From an uncultured Bacteroidales bacterium (GTDB lineage: Bacteria > Bacteroidota > Bacteroidia > Bacteroidales > UBA932): a stretch of 60,664 nucleotides of DNA. The notes beneath the pieces were generated by a model. That model was not told the DNA's origin, did no database searches, and was given only the letters and a program-made list of their open reading frames with translations. The stretch spans positions 1 to 60,664 of the forward strand of contig CALVAJ010000012.1 in the NCBI GenBank assembly GCA_944325505.1. Direction: 5' to 3'. Both the position numbers and the translations under genes were made by a program. Each line of letters opens with the position of its first letter. The first letter of the stretch is position 1. Positions 8,672 to 18,506 of the stretch are shown here, one piece after another.

Positions 8672-10084
8672 CTAATGAGTCCTTCTGTCGGCTGCCGCTT
8701 TGGAATTGCATGATTTGCATCCGCTCCCTTTCAGCAGGTTTTTGGGATAGGCGTTCCAGGATTTTCCGCATCTGCCGCATCTGACAAGGACAGGGGCGGA
8801 CAGGGATTTGAGTCTCCCGATGATTTCTATCCCTGAATGATGTTCCTCCACTTTCTTTACGAAATGCTCATGTGTCCATCTTGCTCTTCCCGCGCATTGC
8901 GGACATCCTGTCCTCATTTTCCTTGCGGTTAAATGGTACGGTCTTGCATGCCATTGATAGCCGCATACCCTGCATTGCACCATGATTTTAGTATCACAGT
9001 TTACATATTTTTCAAGTGCCATGATGTCCGGATTAGCCTGTTTCAGCCTTTCTTTGAATTCGGCATCAGTCAATTTCAGGGTTCCCGCACACCGGGGACA
9101 GCCGCTGCCGGCATAAAGTGATGACGGGGTCGCTCTCCATCCGTATCCGCATACCTTGCATCTCAGATCGGTCCTGTTGTTTGTCCCGTTGAAATAACCG
9201 GTCACCTCTATGCTGTTGTTGAGGCCGGAAAGCCTGGTCTTGAATTCATCGGTAGTGATTCTGCCGGATGCGGCCCTTGCCTTTTGCCGGATTTCTTTCC
9301 AAGAGTCTGCGTCAAAATCCCCTGACAGCCCTAATTTGCCTATAACGGTTTTCGTGACATCGACAAGCCTGCCCGTATTGAGGTCGCGCGACAGATCGTA
9401 GCGGGATACTACACAGTCTTCAGTTGGCGGTACTTTACCTGTAAAATGGTCGTAGACCGTAATAAGCCGTATCCCTCCGGCCCTGCACAGGGACTGTTTT
9501 CTAATGTCGTTTTTAATCTGGTCTTTATGCCAGAACCATGCTCCGGGCTCTATTGCGGCATTTATTTCAGGGATATAGATATCAAGTTCCGCCCCAATGG
9601 CTCTCCTGTCTCTTGAAAGTACCCCTGATTCTCCGAATATATGCACAAAGGCATAGTATATGAATTTCTCAAAGAAAGATGTCCCTGCCTTATGACAATT
9701 GGGGCATCCGCGACAATGCTGCAGGTCATGGAGATTTATCCGGTATTCATGCCCGCAGGCACGGCATCGCACAGGGTCCGGAGTCCGGTTGTTCGAATAT
9801 ACTGCACCGCTCAGGATTTCAAGGTACGGCGACACATTGTGCAGCCTTTCACGGAATACATCCAAAGACAGGCGTTGTGATGCTCCCTTGCGCAATTTCC
9901 CGCATACCGGACATCCTCTGCCAATAAGTACATGGGACGGTCTCATATGGCATTCATGACCGCATTCCAGAAATCTGAATCCAGTCCTTTCCAGAGCCTT
10001 AACGTACTTCTCCGTAATGACTACATCACTCCTTTTTGAACTCAGGATTTCCAGAAATTCCCGATGGCTCCTTTGTCGTGACAT
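8672..10084 (-). CDS. Multi-zinc-ribbon protein with PD-(D/E)XK-like nuclease core
   Basis: A 470-residue protein with five zinc-ribbon modules. Four have clean Cys pairs (C107/C110-C127/C130, C309/C312-C329/C332, C371/C374-C394/C397, C436/C439-C456/C459). The first (C41, C45, C58, C61) is spaced differently. Modules 3-5 repeat the pattern F..RL...(N/H)..I...Y...C..CGY.W...P..L..GCP.C. Between modules 2 and 3 lies a nuclease-like core: AELDIYIPEINAAIEPG (D168, E179), then WFWH, KNDIRK (D193, K196) and GIRLITVYDHF. This is the active-site layout of Vsr-like/very-short-patch-type endonucleases in zinc-ribbon proteins. The protein is probably a DNA-binding nuclease (homing-like or defence). It is a single gene with its own -7 box TATATTTG (complement of 10134-10141). 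Exact function unknown. Confidence 0.75.
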   Translation of the reverse strand: MSRQRSHREFLEILSSKRSDVVITEKYVKALERTGFRFLECGHECHMRPSHVLIGRGCPVCGKLRKGASQRLSLDVFRERLHNVSPYLEILSGAVYSNNRTPDPVRCRACGHEYRINLHDLQHCRGCPNCHKAGTSFFEKFIYYAFVHIFGESGVLSRDRRAIGAELDIYIPEINAAIEPGAWFWHKDQIKNDIRKQSLCRAGGIRLITVYDHFTGKVPPTEDCVVSRYDLSRDLNTGRLVDVTKTVIGKLGLSGDFDADSWKEIRQKARAASGRITTDEFKTRLSGLNNSIEVTGYFNGTNNRTDLRCKVCGYGWRATPSSLYAGSGCPRCAGTLKLTDAEFKERLKQANPDIMALEKYVNCDTKIMVQCRVCGYQWHARPYHLTARKMRTGCPQCAGRARWTHEHFVKKVEEHHSGIEIIGRLKSLSAPVLVRCGRCGKSWNAYPKNLLKGSGCKSCNSKAAADRRTH

Positions 10085-10185
10085 GATAGAAAATCCGGCA
10101 TCAGTTTATTTTTTAATGTATTGGCTTGATATGCAAATATATTGTTTGATTTTTTGCCATTCGGCTTTTAGGTCAGATGGAGCAC

Positions 10186-10770
10186 CTATCTTATCCCCAC
10201 CATCTTGTGCATCTGTACCGAGAGTCGCCAGTGGGGGTGTTCCTTGCAGAAGCCGATGGCTTCGGAGAGGAGACGGAGGTTTTCTTCCGGGTCTCCGGTG
10301 TCGCATGGCTGGAGAAAATGGTGGCGTGCGGCGATACCTGAGTAGATGGACATGTCCTGGCGTCTGTAGATGACCTTGATTTCGTCACATTCCTTCAGAC
10401 TCAGTTCCGCTCCGCTCTGTACGTCGAACTTGGGAGAGAGGGTCACCCAGTCGATGTTGCCTGGAAGCGGGTGTGTGCCGTTTGTTTCTATGGCCACGAA
10501 TTTCCCGAGGCTGTGCAGCGATATTATGAATTCCCTGTCTATGAAAAGGGATGGCTCGCCTCCGGTCAGGACCACGTGCTGTGAAGGGTACTTTTCCACT
10601 TCTTCGAGGATTTCCGGCTCTGTAAGGATCTGGCCATCGGAGTGGTCGGTATCACAGTAAGGGCAGTGGAGGTTGCATCCGGAAAAGCGGATGAATATTG
10701 CCGGGGTGCCGGTGTAGTAGCCTTCTCCCTGAAGGGAATAGAAAATTTCGTTGATCTTACAGTTTTTCAT
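10186..10770 (-). CDS. queE: 7-carboxy-7-deazaguanine synthase QueE
   Basis: Radical SAM enzyme that converts 6-carboxytetrahydropterin to 7-carboxy-7-deazaguanine in queuosine synthesis. At 194 residues it matches the short QueE form. It begins with the family N-terminus INEIFYSLQGEGYYTGTPAIF, then the radical SAM cluster CNLHCPYC (Cys-x3-Cys-x2-Cys) and LTGGEPS. It ends with the typical QMHKMVGIR. The start codon overlaps the queD stop by 4 bases (ATGA), so the two are translationally coupled. Confidence 0.95.
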   Translation of the reverse strand: MKNCKINEIFYSLQGEGYYTGTPAIFIRFSGCNLHCPYCDTDHSDGQILTEPEILEEVEKYPSQHVVLTGGEPSLFIDREFIISLHSLGKFVAIETNGTHPLPGNIDWVTLSPKFDVQSGAELSLKECDEIKVIYRRQDMSIYSGIAARHHFLQPCDTGDPEENLRLLSEAIGFCKEHPHWRLSVQMHKMVGIR

Positions 10771-11120
10771 AGCGCTGCGTTTTCAAAGCCGTCTTTTACA
10801 TAAACCGCGATGTTTCCCTCCGATTCCTGGAACATTACCTTATAGCAGTGCGGGACCTGGTCGCAGATCCACCTGGCAAGATTTTCGGCTGTGGGGTTAA
10901 GAGAGATGATTCCGTTGGCATAGCCGTGGTCCAGACGTGAGGTCACGGCTTCTTTTATATGCTTGAAATCCACTACCATACCGTTATTGTTGAGCTGCTC
11001 TGAGCAGCAGAATACCGTGACTATGGCGTTATGCCCGTGAAGGCGGGTGCATTTGCTCTCGTAGTCAAGCGACAGTCTGTGAGCGAATGCTATTTCTATG
11101 CGTTTTGATACGTAGTACAT
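10767..11120 (-). CDS. queD: 6-carboxy-5,6,7,8-tetrahydropterin synthase QueD
   Basis: Zinc enzyme making 6-carboxytetrahydropterin from dihydroneopterin triphosphate, the substrate of QueE encoded next. It has 117 residues. The zinc-binding histidines are in FAHRL and in LHGHN, and the catalytic Cys lies just before the HGHN motif (CTRLHGHN). LDHGYAN and the acidic ESEGNIAVYV near the end match the family. Divergent from valS across 164 bases. queD-queE form a two-gene operon read leftward. Confidence 0.93.
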   Translation of the reverse strand: MYYVSKRIEIAFAHRLSLDYESKCTRLHGHNAIVTVFCCSEQLNNNGMVVDFKHIKEAVTSRLDHGYANGIISLNPTAENLARWICDQVPHCYKVMFQESEGNIAVYVKDGFENAAL

Positions 11121-11284
11121 GCGGTCCGGTTGAATTCAGGCTGCAAACTTATAAATTTTTTGCCGTCCGGCAAAGGTGGCGGCATAAGAACATATGGAAT
11201 TTTTCATTATTTTTGCACGATATTTTGCCCGATGATGGGTGTTGAATTGTAAAATTTTGAAAATTAATATATTAGGATAGATTT

Positions 11285-13933
11285 ATGGAACTTCCTGCTA
11301 AGTACAGTCCTGCCGAGGTGGAGGACAAGTGGTATGCCTGGTGGCTTAAAAACAAGTTTTTTCATTCAGAACCTGACGGGAGAGAGCCTTATACTGTCGT
11401 GATTCCGCCGCCTAACGTGACCGGAATCCTCCATATGGGCCATGTGCTGAACAATACCTTGAATGACGTGCTTGTGCGCAAGGCCAGAATGGACGGGAAG
11501 AACGCCTGCTGGGTGCCGGGAACCGACCATGCGTCCATCGCTACCGAAAGCAAGGTGGTGGCGAAGCTCAAGGCTGAAGGCATCAGCAAGGAGGATATTA
11601 CCCGTGAGGAATTCCTCAGGCACGCATGGGAGTGGAAGGAGAAGCATGGAGGGATAATCCTCAGCCAGTTGCGCAAGCTGGGGGCCTCATGCGACTGGGA
11701 CAGGACGAAATTCACCATGGACCCTGACCTGAGCGAGGCTGTCATCAACACCTTCGTGTATTTCTACAAGAAAGGCTATATCTATAGAGGTATCCGCATG
11801 GTGAACTGGGATCCGGTCGGGCTGACCGCGGTGAGTGACGAGGAGGTAATCCACAGGGATACCGTCAGCAAGTTCTATCATCTGAGATATTTCATTTCGG
11901 ACGGAAACGGAAATCCTACCGACAAATACATCATTATCGCGACTACGCGTCCTGAGACCATCATGGCCGATGCCGCTGTCTGCATCAACCCTGAGGATGA
12001 GAGATATCACTGGCTGAAAGGCAAGAAGATTCTCATTCCTTTGATAAATAAGGAGATACCGATCATCGAAGACAGTTATGTGGAGATGGGCTTCGGTACA
12101 GGCTGTCTGAAAGTGACTCCGGCCCATGATGTGAACGACTATGAAATCGGCCTCAGACACAACCTTCCTGTCCTGGACATCATTGATGACCACGGACGTC
12201 TGAACGAGAAGGCGCAGATACTGGTGGGAGAGGACCGCTTTGAAGCGAGGAAGAAGATAGAAGTCATGCTGCAGGAGGCCGGAAACCTTGAAAAAGTAGA
12301 GGATTACACTTCTCCGGTCGGATATTCCGAGAGGACGAATGCGGTCATAGAGCCGAGGCTTTCGATGCAGTGGTTCCTGAAGATGGAAGACCTTGCCAAG
12401 GAAGCCCTGGAGTCGGTGGAAAGCGGAAAAGTCAAGCTCATTCCGGACAAATACAGGAACACATACCGTCACTGGATGGAGAACGTCCGCGACTGGTGTA
12501 TCTCCCGCCAGCTGTGGTGGGGCCAGCGCATTCCGGCCTATTATCTGCCTGACGGACGTTTTGTAGTGGAAGCTACTGCCGAAGAAGCCCTTAAAGCGGC
12601 GCAGGCGCTGGACCCGAAGATAACGGCTGCCGACCTGAAGCAGGACGAGGACGTACTCGATACATGGTTCTCTTCATGGCTCTGGCCGATTTCAGTGTTC
12701 GATACACACAAGGCCGGGCATCCTGAAGCGCAGCCTAACAAGGATCTTGCATACTACTATCCTACCAATGACCTGGTAACAGGTCCGGACATCCTGTTCT
12801 TCTGGGTGGCGAGGATGATCATGGCAGGAGACGAGTTCATGCATGACGTACCGTTCCGCAATGTCTATCTGACCGGTATCGTACGCGACAAGCTCGGGCG
12901 CAAGATGTCCAAGACTCTGGGAAATTCTCCTGACCCGCTCGATCTTATTGCCAAATATGGAGCTGACGGGGTACGTCTGGGTATGATGCTCTGCACCTCT
13001 GCCGGCAACGATATCCTCTTTGACGAGTCGCAGGTGGAGCAGGGAAGGAACTTCTGCAACAAGGTCTGGAACGCTTTCCGCCTGATGAAGGGGTGGACCG
13101 TGGATGAAAAGGCCTCTCAGCCGGAGGCGGCTGCCGTAGCGGTAAGGTGGTTTGAAAACAAGCTCGATATGACGCTGGAGGCAGTGGAGGACCATTACTC
13201 CAAGTTCAGGATTTCCGATGCCATTATGACTGTCTACAAACTGTTCTGGGATGACTTCTGCGCATGGTATCTGGAGCTGGTCAAGCCTGCTTACGGAGCC
13301 GGAATAGATGCCGCTACATACAAGGCTACCGAGAGGTTCTTCGATGCCCTGCTGAAAATGATACATCCTTTCATGCCGTTCATTACCGAGGAACTCTGGC
13401 AGAATCTGGCTCCGAGGAAAGAAGGTGAGACCATCATGCTGCAGAGGATGCCTCTGGCAGGGGAGTATGACAGGTCGGTAATCACGGATTTCGACATGGC
13501 ATGTGAGGCCGTAGTCGCTGTCCGCAGTATCCGTCAGCAGAAGGGACTTTCTCCTAAAGAGGCTCTGACGCTTCTGGTCAAAGGCGCCTTCCCGATGGAT
13601 ACTCTGCCTGTTGTCCGGAAACTTGCCAACATTTCCTCTGTGTCCAAGGTGGACAGTTTCGAAGGAGTGTCAGGCGTGTCATTCATGGTAAGGACTGTAG
13701 AGATGTCCGTGCCTCTTGAAGGCCTTGTAAATGCAGAGGAAGAGCTTGCCAAACTTGAGGCCGCTCTGGATTACCAGGAGAAATTCCTCGCTTCGGTGCG
13801 CAAGAAGCTCTCGAACGAGAGGTTCGTTGCCAACGCACCGGAACAGGTCGTAGCCGTCGAAAGGAAAAAGGAGGCTGATTCCCTCTCCAAGATCGAGAGT
13901 CTGAAGGCCGCTATCGCAGCATTGAAAAAATAA
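11285..13933 (+). CDS. valS: Valyl-tRNA synthetase
   Basis: Class I aminoacyl-tRNA synthetase, 882 residues. The HIGH signature is [13 protein letters not shown] near the N-terminus and the KMSKS loop is [14 protein letters not shown]. Between them lies the editing domain ([14 protein letters not shown]) and the zinc-independent core of bacterial ValS. The C-terminal about 65 residues form the coiled-coil tRNA-binding arm ([23 protein letters not shown]). It begins a rightward run of genes: the thioesterase starts 4 bases after its stop. A -7 box TATTTTTG is at 11208-11215 without a clear -33 element. Confidence 0.97.
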   Translation: MELPAKYSPAEVEDKWYAWWLKNKFFHSEPDGREPYTVVIPPPNVTGILHMGHVLNNTLNDVLVRKARMDGKNACWVPGTDHASIATESKVVAKLKAEGISKEDITREEFLRHAWEWKEKHGGIILSQLRKLGASCDWDRTKFTMDPDLSEAVINTFVYFYKKGYIYRGIRMVNWDPVGLTAVSDEEVIHRDTVSKFYHLRYFISDGNGNPTDKYIIIATTRPETIMADAAVCINPEDERYHWLKGKKILIPLINKEIPIIEDSYVEMGFGTGCLKVTPAHDVNDYEIGLRHNLPVLDIIDDHGRLNEKAQILVGEDRFEARKKIEVMLQEAGNLEKVEDYTSPVGYSERTNAVIEPRLSMQWFLKMEDLAKEALESVESGKVKLIPDKYRNTYRHWMENVRDWCISRQLWWGQRIPAYYLPDGRFVVEATAEEALKAAQALDPKITAADLKQDEDVLDTWFSSWLWPISVFDTHKAGHPEAQPNKDLAYYYPTNDLVTGPDILFFWVARMIMAGDEFMHDVPFRNVYLTGIVRDKLGRKMSKTLGNSPDPLDLIAKYGADGVRLGMMLCTSAGNDILFDESQVEQGRNFCNKVWNAFRLMKGWTVDEKASQPEAAAVAVRWFENKLDMTLEAVEDHYSKFRISDAIMTVYKLFWDDFCAWYLELVKPAYGAGIDAATYKATERFFDALLKMIHPFMPFITEELWQNLAPRKEGETIMLQRMPLAGEYDRSVITDFDMACEAVVAVRSIRQQKGLSPKEALTLLVKGAFPMDTLPVVRKLANISSVSKVDSFEGVSGVSFMVRTVEMSVPLEGLVNAEEELAKLEAALDYQEKFLASVRKKLSNERFVANAPEQVVAVERKKEADSLSKIESLKAAIAALKK

Positions 13934-13937
13934 GCGT

Positions 13938-14339
13938 ATGAAATCCGAGCTTGAACTTGACATAAGGTACTACGAGACCGATCAGATGGGTATAGTCCAC
14001 CATTCGAACTATATCAGGTTTTTCGAGTGCGGCAGGTCTGACATGATGCAGAAGGCCGGACTGCCCATAGAGAAGATAGAGAAAGCCGGTGTGATGCTTC
14101 CGGTTGTGTCCGTAGAATGCCATTACAAGCATCCGGCGTACATGGGAGACAGGATAAGGATAGTTTCTTCCATAGACAAGGTCCCGATGGCTAAACTGGT
14201 GGTAAAGAGTGAGATATACAACCAGGACGGAGATCTTCTGGTTACGGGTGAAGTCGTTCTGGGCTTTATCGATGCCCTTACCAGGCATCCTGTCCGCTGC
14301 CCGGAGTCTCTTGCGAAGGTCATAGCCGACTCTTTATAG
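13938..14339 (+). CDS. Acyl-CoA thioesterase, 4HBT/YbgC type
   Basis: Hotdog-fold thioesterase of 133 residues. The YbgC/4HBT pattern is visible as RYYETDQMGIVHHSNYIRFFECGRSDMM, with the catalytic Asp in ETDQMGIVHH. The substrate is likely acyl-CoA or acyl-ACP; specificity cannot be told from sequence. It follows valS by 4 bases and is probably co-transcribed with it. Confidence 0.88.
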   Translation: MKSELELDIRYYETDQMGIVHHSNYIRFFECGRSDMMQKAGLPIEKIEKAGVMLPVVSVECHYKHPAYMGDRIRIVSSIDKVPMAKLVVKSEIYNQDGDLLVTGEVVLGFIDALTRHPVRCPESLAKVIADSL

Positions 14340-14413
14340 CCGTCAGGTGCGGAGGCCGGATTCGGACCGGGTGCAGAAAAAATGAATTGTAAATAATTTA
14401 AATATTGAACATT

Positions 14414-14623
14414 ATGTATATACCATTGGTATTCGGTTTGGGTTTCTGGGAAATCGCCATCATCGTTTTCGTAATAATACTGCTTTTCGGTGCCAAGAAG
14501 ATCCCTGAGCTTATGGGAGGTCTCGGTAAAGGGATAAAGAGTTTCAAGGAAGGTGTGAAATCTGACGATGACAAGCAGAAGAAAATTTCTTCCGACTCTG
14601 AGCAAAAGCCTGATGATCAATGA
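14414..14623 (+). CDS. tatA: Sec-independent protein translocase subunit TatA
   Basis: Small Tat translocase subunit, 69 residues from the ATG at 14414 (an in-frame TTG at 14405 is less likely). One N-terminal membrane helix (FGLGFWEIAIIVFVIILLFG) is followed by the signature AKKIPELMGGLGKGIKSFKEG and a charged tail. tatC is not in this window. Its stop overlaps the start of the ABC-F gene by 4 bases (ATGA), suggesting translational coupling with an otherwise unrelated gene. Confidence 0.92.
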   Translation: MYIPLVFGLGFWEIAIIVFVIILLFGAKKIPELMGGLGKGIKSFKEGVKSDDDKQKKISSDSEQKPDDQ

Positions 14624-16563
14624 TATCCATTAACGGCCTTACGGTAGCTTACGGAGGGTTCACCCTCCTTGATGACATCAATTTCCATATCAGCGAGAAT
14701 GACAAGATCGGCCTGGTAGGGAAGAACGGTGCCGGCAAGTCGACGATCCTGAAGCTGATATGCGGTCTCCAGACGCCGACTGCGGGCAAGGTTGCTGTCC
14801 CCTCAGGCATAAAGATAGGTTACCTTCCGCAGATAATGGAACACCACAAGGGCAAGAGTGTCATAGACGAGACCATGACGGCCTTTGCCGATATGTATGC
14901 CAGGGAAGACGAACTGGAGAAAATTACAGAGGAACTGGCCTCGAGGGAGGACTATGAATCAAAAGAGTATCAGAACCTTATAATCCGGCTCAACGAAATC
15001 AACGATTCCCTCACCTATACACAGAGCGAGTCGCCGCGGGTGCAGGCGGAACGCACGCTGCAGGGGCTCGGATTCAAGTATGAAGAGCTCGGCAGGCCGA
15101 CCGAGACATTCAGCCAGGGCTGGAACATGCGTATAGAACTGGCTAAGATACTGCTCTCTAAACCGGATGTACTTCTGCTGGACGAGCCTACCAACCATCT
15201 GGATATAGAATCCATCGAGTGGCTTGAAGGCTATCTGAAAGACTACAAAGGCTCGTTAGTCCTGATTTCCCATGACAGGAAGTTCCTGGACAGCATTACC
15301 AACCGTACTGTGGAGATAATGCTGGGGCATATACATGATTACAAAGTCCCTTACAGCAAGTATCTGGAACTCAGAAAGGAACGCATTTCGCAGCAGAAAG
15401 CGGCCTATGAGAACCAGCAGAGGATGATAGAAAAGAGCGAAGAGTTCATAGAGAAGTTCAGGTACAAGCCGACCAAATCCAACCAGGTCCAGTCCCGTAT
15501 CAAGCAGCTGGAGAAACTGGAGCGCATCGAGGTGGACGAGGAGGACAACTCCGCCCTGGTAGTCAAGTTCCCGCCGGCTCCACGTTCAGGCGACATTGCT
15601 TTCAAGGCAACTGACCTGACAGTAGGCTATGGCCCGAAAGTGGTTTTCTCCGGAGCTGACATCGAGGTACGCAGAGGGGAGAAAGTAGCTCTGGTGGGAC
15701 GTAACGGCGAGGGAAAGACCACTCTCATGAGAGTGATAATGAGGGAGCTGGAACCGATTTCAGGAGAGGCGAAGACAGGCCATAACGTGAATATCGGGTA
15801 TTATGCCCAGAACCAGGAAGATATCCTGAACAAACAGGATACTGTCTATGAGACTCTGGACCGTATAGCGGTGGGGGATATCCGGACCAGGCTGCGTGAT
15901 ATCCTGGCGGCTTTCCTGTTCAAGGGCGAGGATATAGACAAGAAGGTGGCAGTCCTCAGCGGAGGGGAGAGGGCGCGTCTGGCCATGGCCAAGCTGATGC
16001 TCAAACCGTACAACCTTCTGGCCCTGGACGAGCCGACCAACCATATGGATATCAGATCGAAGGATATTCTCAAACAGGCGCTTAAAGCCTATGACGGGAC
16101 GCTGATCATAGTCTCCCATGACAGGGATTTCCTGGACGGGCTGGTCGATAAGCTCTATGAATTCAGGGACGGCAAGGTCAAAGAGCATCTCGGGACCGTG
16201 GCCGAGTTCCTCGAAAGAAGGAAGATAGAGAATCTCAACGAACTGGAACGGCATTATAAGCCGGCAGAAGAAAAACCGGCCGGAGTTCAGGAAAAGAAAA
16301 CCGCTTCACAGCAGGAGTATCAGGCTAAAAAATTCGTTTCCAAGGAAGAGAAACGCCGCAAGAACAGGATCCTTTTCCTGGAGAAGTCCATAGGGGAGAT
16401 AGAGGAGAAAATGAAGGCGATAGAGACTAAACTTGCCGATCCTGCTCCTGAGGATGATATAATGGACCTGACCCGCGATTACCTGGAACTTAAAAGGGAT
16501 CTTGATGCAAAGACGGACGAGTGGGTGTCGCTCGGGAGCGAGGATGAGACTTCCGGGAAATAG
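14620..16563 (+). CDS. ABC-F family ATP-binding protein (ribosome-associated type)
   Basis: A soluble protein of 647 residues with two ABC ATPase domains and no membrane part. Walker A motifs are GLVGKNGAGKST and ALVGRNGEGKTT. Walker B motifs are LLLDEPTNHLDIES and LALDEPTNHMDIRS. The second signature is LSGGERARLAM; the first is FSQGW, where most relatives have FSGGW. The charged linker between domains and a C-terminal coiled coil (residues about 560-640) match the Uup/YdiF-like ABC-F branch that acts on ribosomes or branched DNA. ABC-F members can also protect ribosomes from antibiotics, but nothing here indicates that. Confidence 0.92.
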   Translation: MISINGLTVAYGGFTLLDDINFHISENDKIGLVGKNGAGKSTILKLICGLQTPTAGKVAVPSGIKIGYLPQIMEHHKGKSVIDETMTAFADMYAREDELEKITEELASREDYESKEYQNLIIRLNEINDSLTYTQSESPRVQAERTLQGLGFKYEELGRPTETFSQGWNMRIELAKILLSKPDVLLLDEPTNHLDIESIEWLEGYLKDYKGSLVLISHDRKFLDSITNRTVEIMLGHIHDYKVPYSKYLELRKERISQQKAAYENQQRMIEKSEEFIEKFRYKPTKSNQVQSRIKQLEKLERIEVDEEDNSALVVKFPPAPRSGDIAFKATDLTVGYGPKVVFSGADIEVRRGEKVALVGRNGEGKTTLMRVIMRELEPISGEAKTGHNVNIGYYAQNQEDILNKQDTVYETLDRIAVGDIRTRLRDILAAFLFKGEDIDKKVAVLSGGERARLAMAKLMLKPYNLLALDEPTNHMDIRSKDILKQALKAYDGTLIIVSHDRDFLDGLVDKLYEFRDGKVKEHLGTVAEFLERRKIENLNELERHYKPAEEKPAGVQEKKTASQQEYQAKKFVSKEEKRRKNRILFLEKSIGEIEEKMKAIETKLADPAPEDDIMDLTRDYLELKRDLDAKTDEWVSLGSEDETSGK

Positions 16564-16585
16564 GTAAAAGACGGGAACAGTGATT

Positions 16586-17356
16586 ATGAACGAGAAAACA
16601 GACCATATCATGGAAGAGAAGAAAGACCAGTACCTTTTCGGGATGCACCCGGTACTTGAAGCGGTAAAATCCGGAAAGAAATTCGACAAGGTCCTTCTTA
16701 AGAAGGGGCTTGAAGGAGACCAGTTCAGGGAACTGCTCAGCCTTCTGACAGAGAAGGGGATCAATTTCCAGTTCGTGCCTGCCGAGCGGCTCAACAGGGC
16801 TGTACGCGGATCTCATCAGGGAGTGATAGCCTATATTTCCCAGATCGATTATGTTTCCATTGAGGACATGGTGAACAACGCCCTTGCCACCACGGATGCC
16901 CCTGTGTTCATAATGCTCGACGGCGTGAGCGATGTACGCAACCTGGGTGCAATAGCGCGCTCGCTCGAATGTGCCGGAGGCAACGGGATCATTGTTCCTG
17001 CAAAGGGAGGCGCTGCCATTAATGCGGATGCTGTCAAGGCATCGGCCGGTGCCCTCATGAGACTGGATACATGCAAGGTGCCGAACCTTAAAGTAGCTGC
17101 CTACTATCTGAAACAGAGCGGTTTCAGGCTCATCGCCGCTACGGAGAAAGTGGACAGGCTGATGTATGATACCGACATGACCGGTCCTTGCGCCATCATC
17201 ATGGGTTCCGAGGACAAAGGTATTTCTCAGGCAATGCTGGATTTGGCAGACGACAAGGTACGTATCCCGATGAGCGGCAGCATTTCCTCCCTGAACGTAT
17301 CTGTGGCTGCATCTGTAATGGTGTACGAGTGCGTCAGACAGCGCCTCGGCAAATAG
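16586..17356 (+). CDS. rlmB: 23S rRNA 2'-O-ribose methyltransferase, RlmB/TrmH family
   Basis: SPOUT-class RNA ribose methyltransferase of 256 residues from the ATG at 16586; an upstream in-frame GTG (16580) adds two residues. The substrate-binding N-terminal domain (YLFGMHPVLEAVKSGKKFDKVLLKK) is followed by the SPOUT motifs: LDGVSDVRNLGAIARSLEC, IIMGSEDKGIS and IPMSGSISSLNVSVAASV. RlmB methylates G2251 in 23S rRNA, but other TrmH-family targets cannot be excluded. It lies 22 bases after the ABC-F gene. Confidence 0.88.
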   Translation: MNEKTDHIMEEKKDQYLFGMHPVLEAVKSGKKFDKVLLKKGLEGDQFRELLSLLTEKGINFQFVPAERLNRAVRGSHQGVIAYISQIDYVSIEDMVNNALATTDAPVFIMLDGVSDVRNLGAIARSLECAGGNGIIVPAKGGAAINADAVKASAGALMRLDTCKVPNLKVAAYYLKQSGFRLIAATEKVDRLMYDTDMTGPCAIIMGSEDKGISQAMLDLADDKVRIPMSGSISSLNVSVAASVMVYECVRQRLGK

Positions 17357-17366
17357 ATTCAGACCC

Positions 17367-18449
17367 ATGTTCGTCCTGGATTCACACTGCGACACCCCTT
17401 CACAGATACTCCGTCTGAGAGATTTGTCCGTTGATAACGGACATGCCCAGGTGGATATCCCCAAGATGAAGAAAGGGGGAGTGGACGCATCTTTTTTCGC
17501 CCTTTATACTCCGGCATCGATGGCGCCGGATGCCGCCTGCAGGAAGGCTCTGGAGCTTCTGTCGGCTGTATATGATACTGTAGAAGCGAACAGGAATTCC
17601 CTGGCTCTGGCCCTTACTCCGGCGCAAGCTCTGGCAAACAAGGAAAAGGGGCTTATTTCCATCTTCATAGGAATGGAAAACGGCGCGCCGATAGGGAAGT
17701 CGCTTTCATTGCTGCGTATGTTCTTCCGTATGGGCGTGCGTTATATGACGCTTACACATTCTGCCGACAACGAGATATGCGATTCATGTTCGCCAGGAAC
17801 GAAGCGCTGGCACGGGCTGAGTCCTTTCGGCAGGAAAGTGGTAGCAGAGATGAACCGGCTCGGGATGCTCATAGATGTGTCGCATATATCCGACGAATCT
17901 TTCTATGATGTTCTGGAATGCAGCAGCCGGCCGGTCGTTGCGACACATTCATGCTGCAGGGCTCTGGCTGACCACCCGAGGAATATGACTGACGATATGT
18001 TAAGGACTCTGGCTGACAATGGCGGAGTGATCCAGATCAATTTCTATCCTGTATTTCTGGACGGCGGATTTGCAGGGATATTGAAGGATTCCGGGATTAT
18101 GGAAAGGGGCGAAAAGATCGAATCCGAGTTTATAGCCGACCCGTCTGATCCTGCCAAACGGGCTGCCTGGTACACCGTTCAAGACAAGCTTCAGTCTCTT
18201 CCCCGTCCGTCGTACAAAAGGATTGCAGACCATATCGACCATGCCGTCTCCATAGCCGGTATCGACCATGTCGGAATCGGTTCGGATTTCGATGGAATCG
18301 AGGTGACGCCGGATGGCATGGAGGATATATCCTGTATCGGGAAAATCTTCGACGAGATGAGAAACAGAGGTTACTCGGAAGAGGAAATCGGGAAGGTAGC
18401 CGGAGGCAATTTCCTGCGGGTTCTGGACGAAATAGTTGTAAATAAGTAA
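17367..18449 (+). CDS. Membrane dipeptidase-type peptidase (M19)
   Basis: Zinc-dependent dipeptidase of the renal dipeptidase family, 360 residues. The metal ligands lie in DSHCDTPSQ, IGMENGAPIG, LTHSADN, DVSHISDESF and THSCCRAL; the C-terminal half has HVGIGSDFDGI. No signal peptide is present, so it is likely cytoplasmic. It hydrolyses dipeptides, often with D-residues. It ends the rightward run that starts at valS and is followed by a strong bidirectional terminator. Confidence 0.9.
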   Translation: MFVLDSHCDTPSQILRLRDLSVDNGHAQVDIPKMKKGGVDASFFALYTPASMAPDAACRKALELLSAVYDTVEANRNSLALALTPAQALANKEKGLISIFIGMENGAPIGKSLSLLRMFFRMGVRYMTLTHSADNEICDSCSPGTKRWHGLSPFGRKVVAEMNRLGMLIDVSHISDESFYDVLECSSRPVVATHSCCRALADHPRNMTDDMLRTLADNGGVIQINFYPVFLDGGFAGILKDSGIMERGEKIESEFIADPSDPAKRAAWYTVQDKLQSLPRPSYKRIADHIDHAVSIAGIDHVGIGSDFDGIEVTPDGMEDISCIGKIFDEMRNRGYSEEEIGKVAGGNFLRVLDEIVVNK

Positions 18450-18452
18450 CAA

Positions 18453-18505
18453 AAATAAATATAACAAAATTGTTTTACTTTAAAACGATTTTGTTATATT
18501 TATTG
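18453..18505. terminator. Bidirectional terminator between dipeptidase and cinA
   Basis: AATAAATATAACAAAAT...TTTTA (18454-18476) pairs with TAAAACGATTTTGTTATATTTATT (18481-18504) with very few mismatches and a short loop. The A/T-rich flanks give U-tracts in both directions, so it serves both convergent transcripts. Confidence 0.8.
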
Positions 18506-18506
18506 A

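Noticed and set aside
16490-17464. Long antisense frame over rlmB (also 11687-12472 over valS)
   Set aside because: Both lie opposite clear housekeeping genes and give low-complexity, Arg/His-rich translations without domains.
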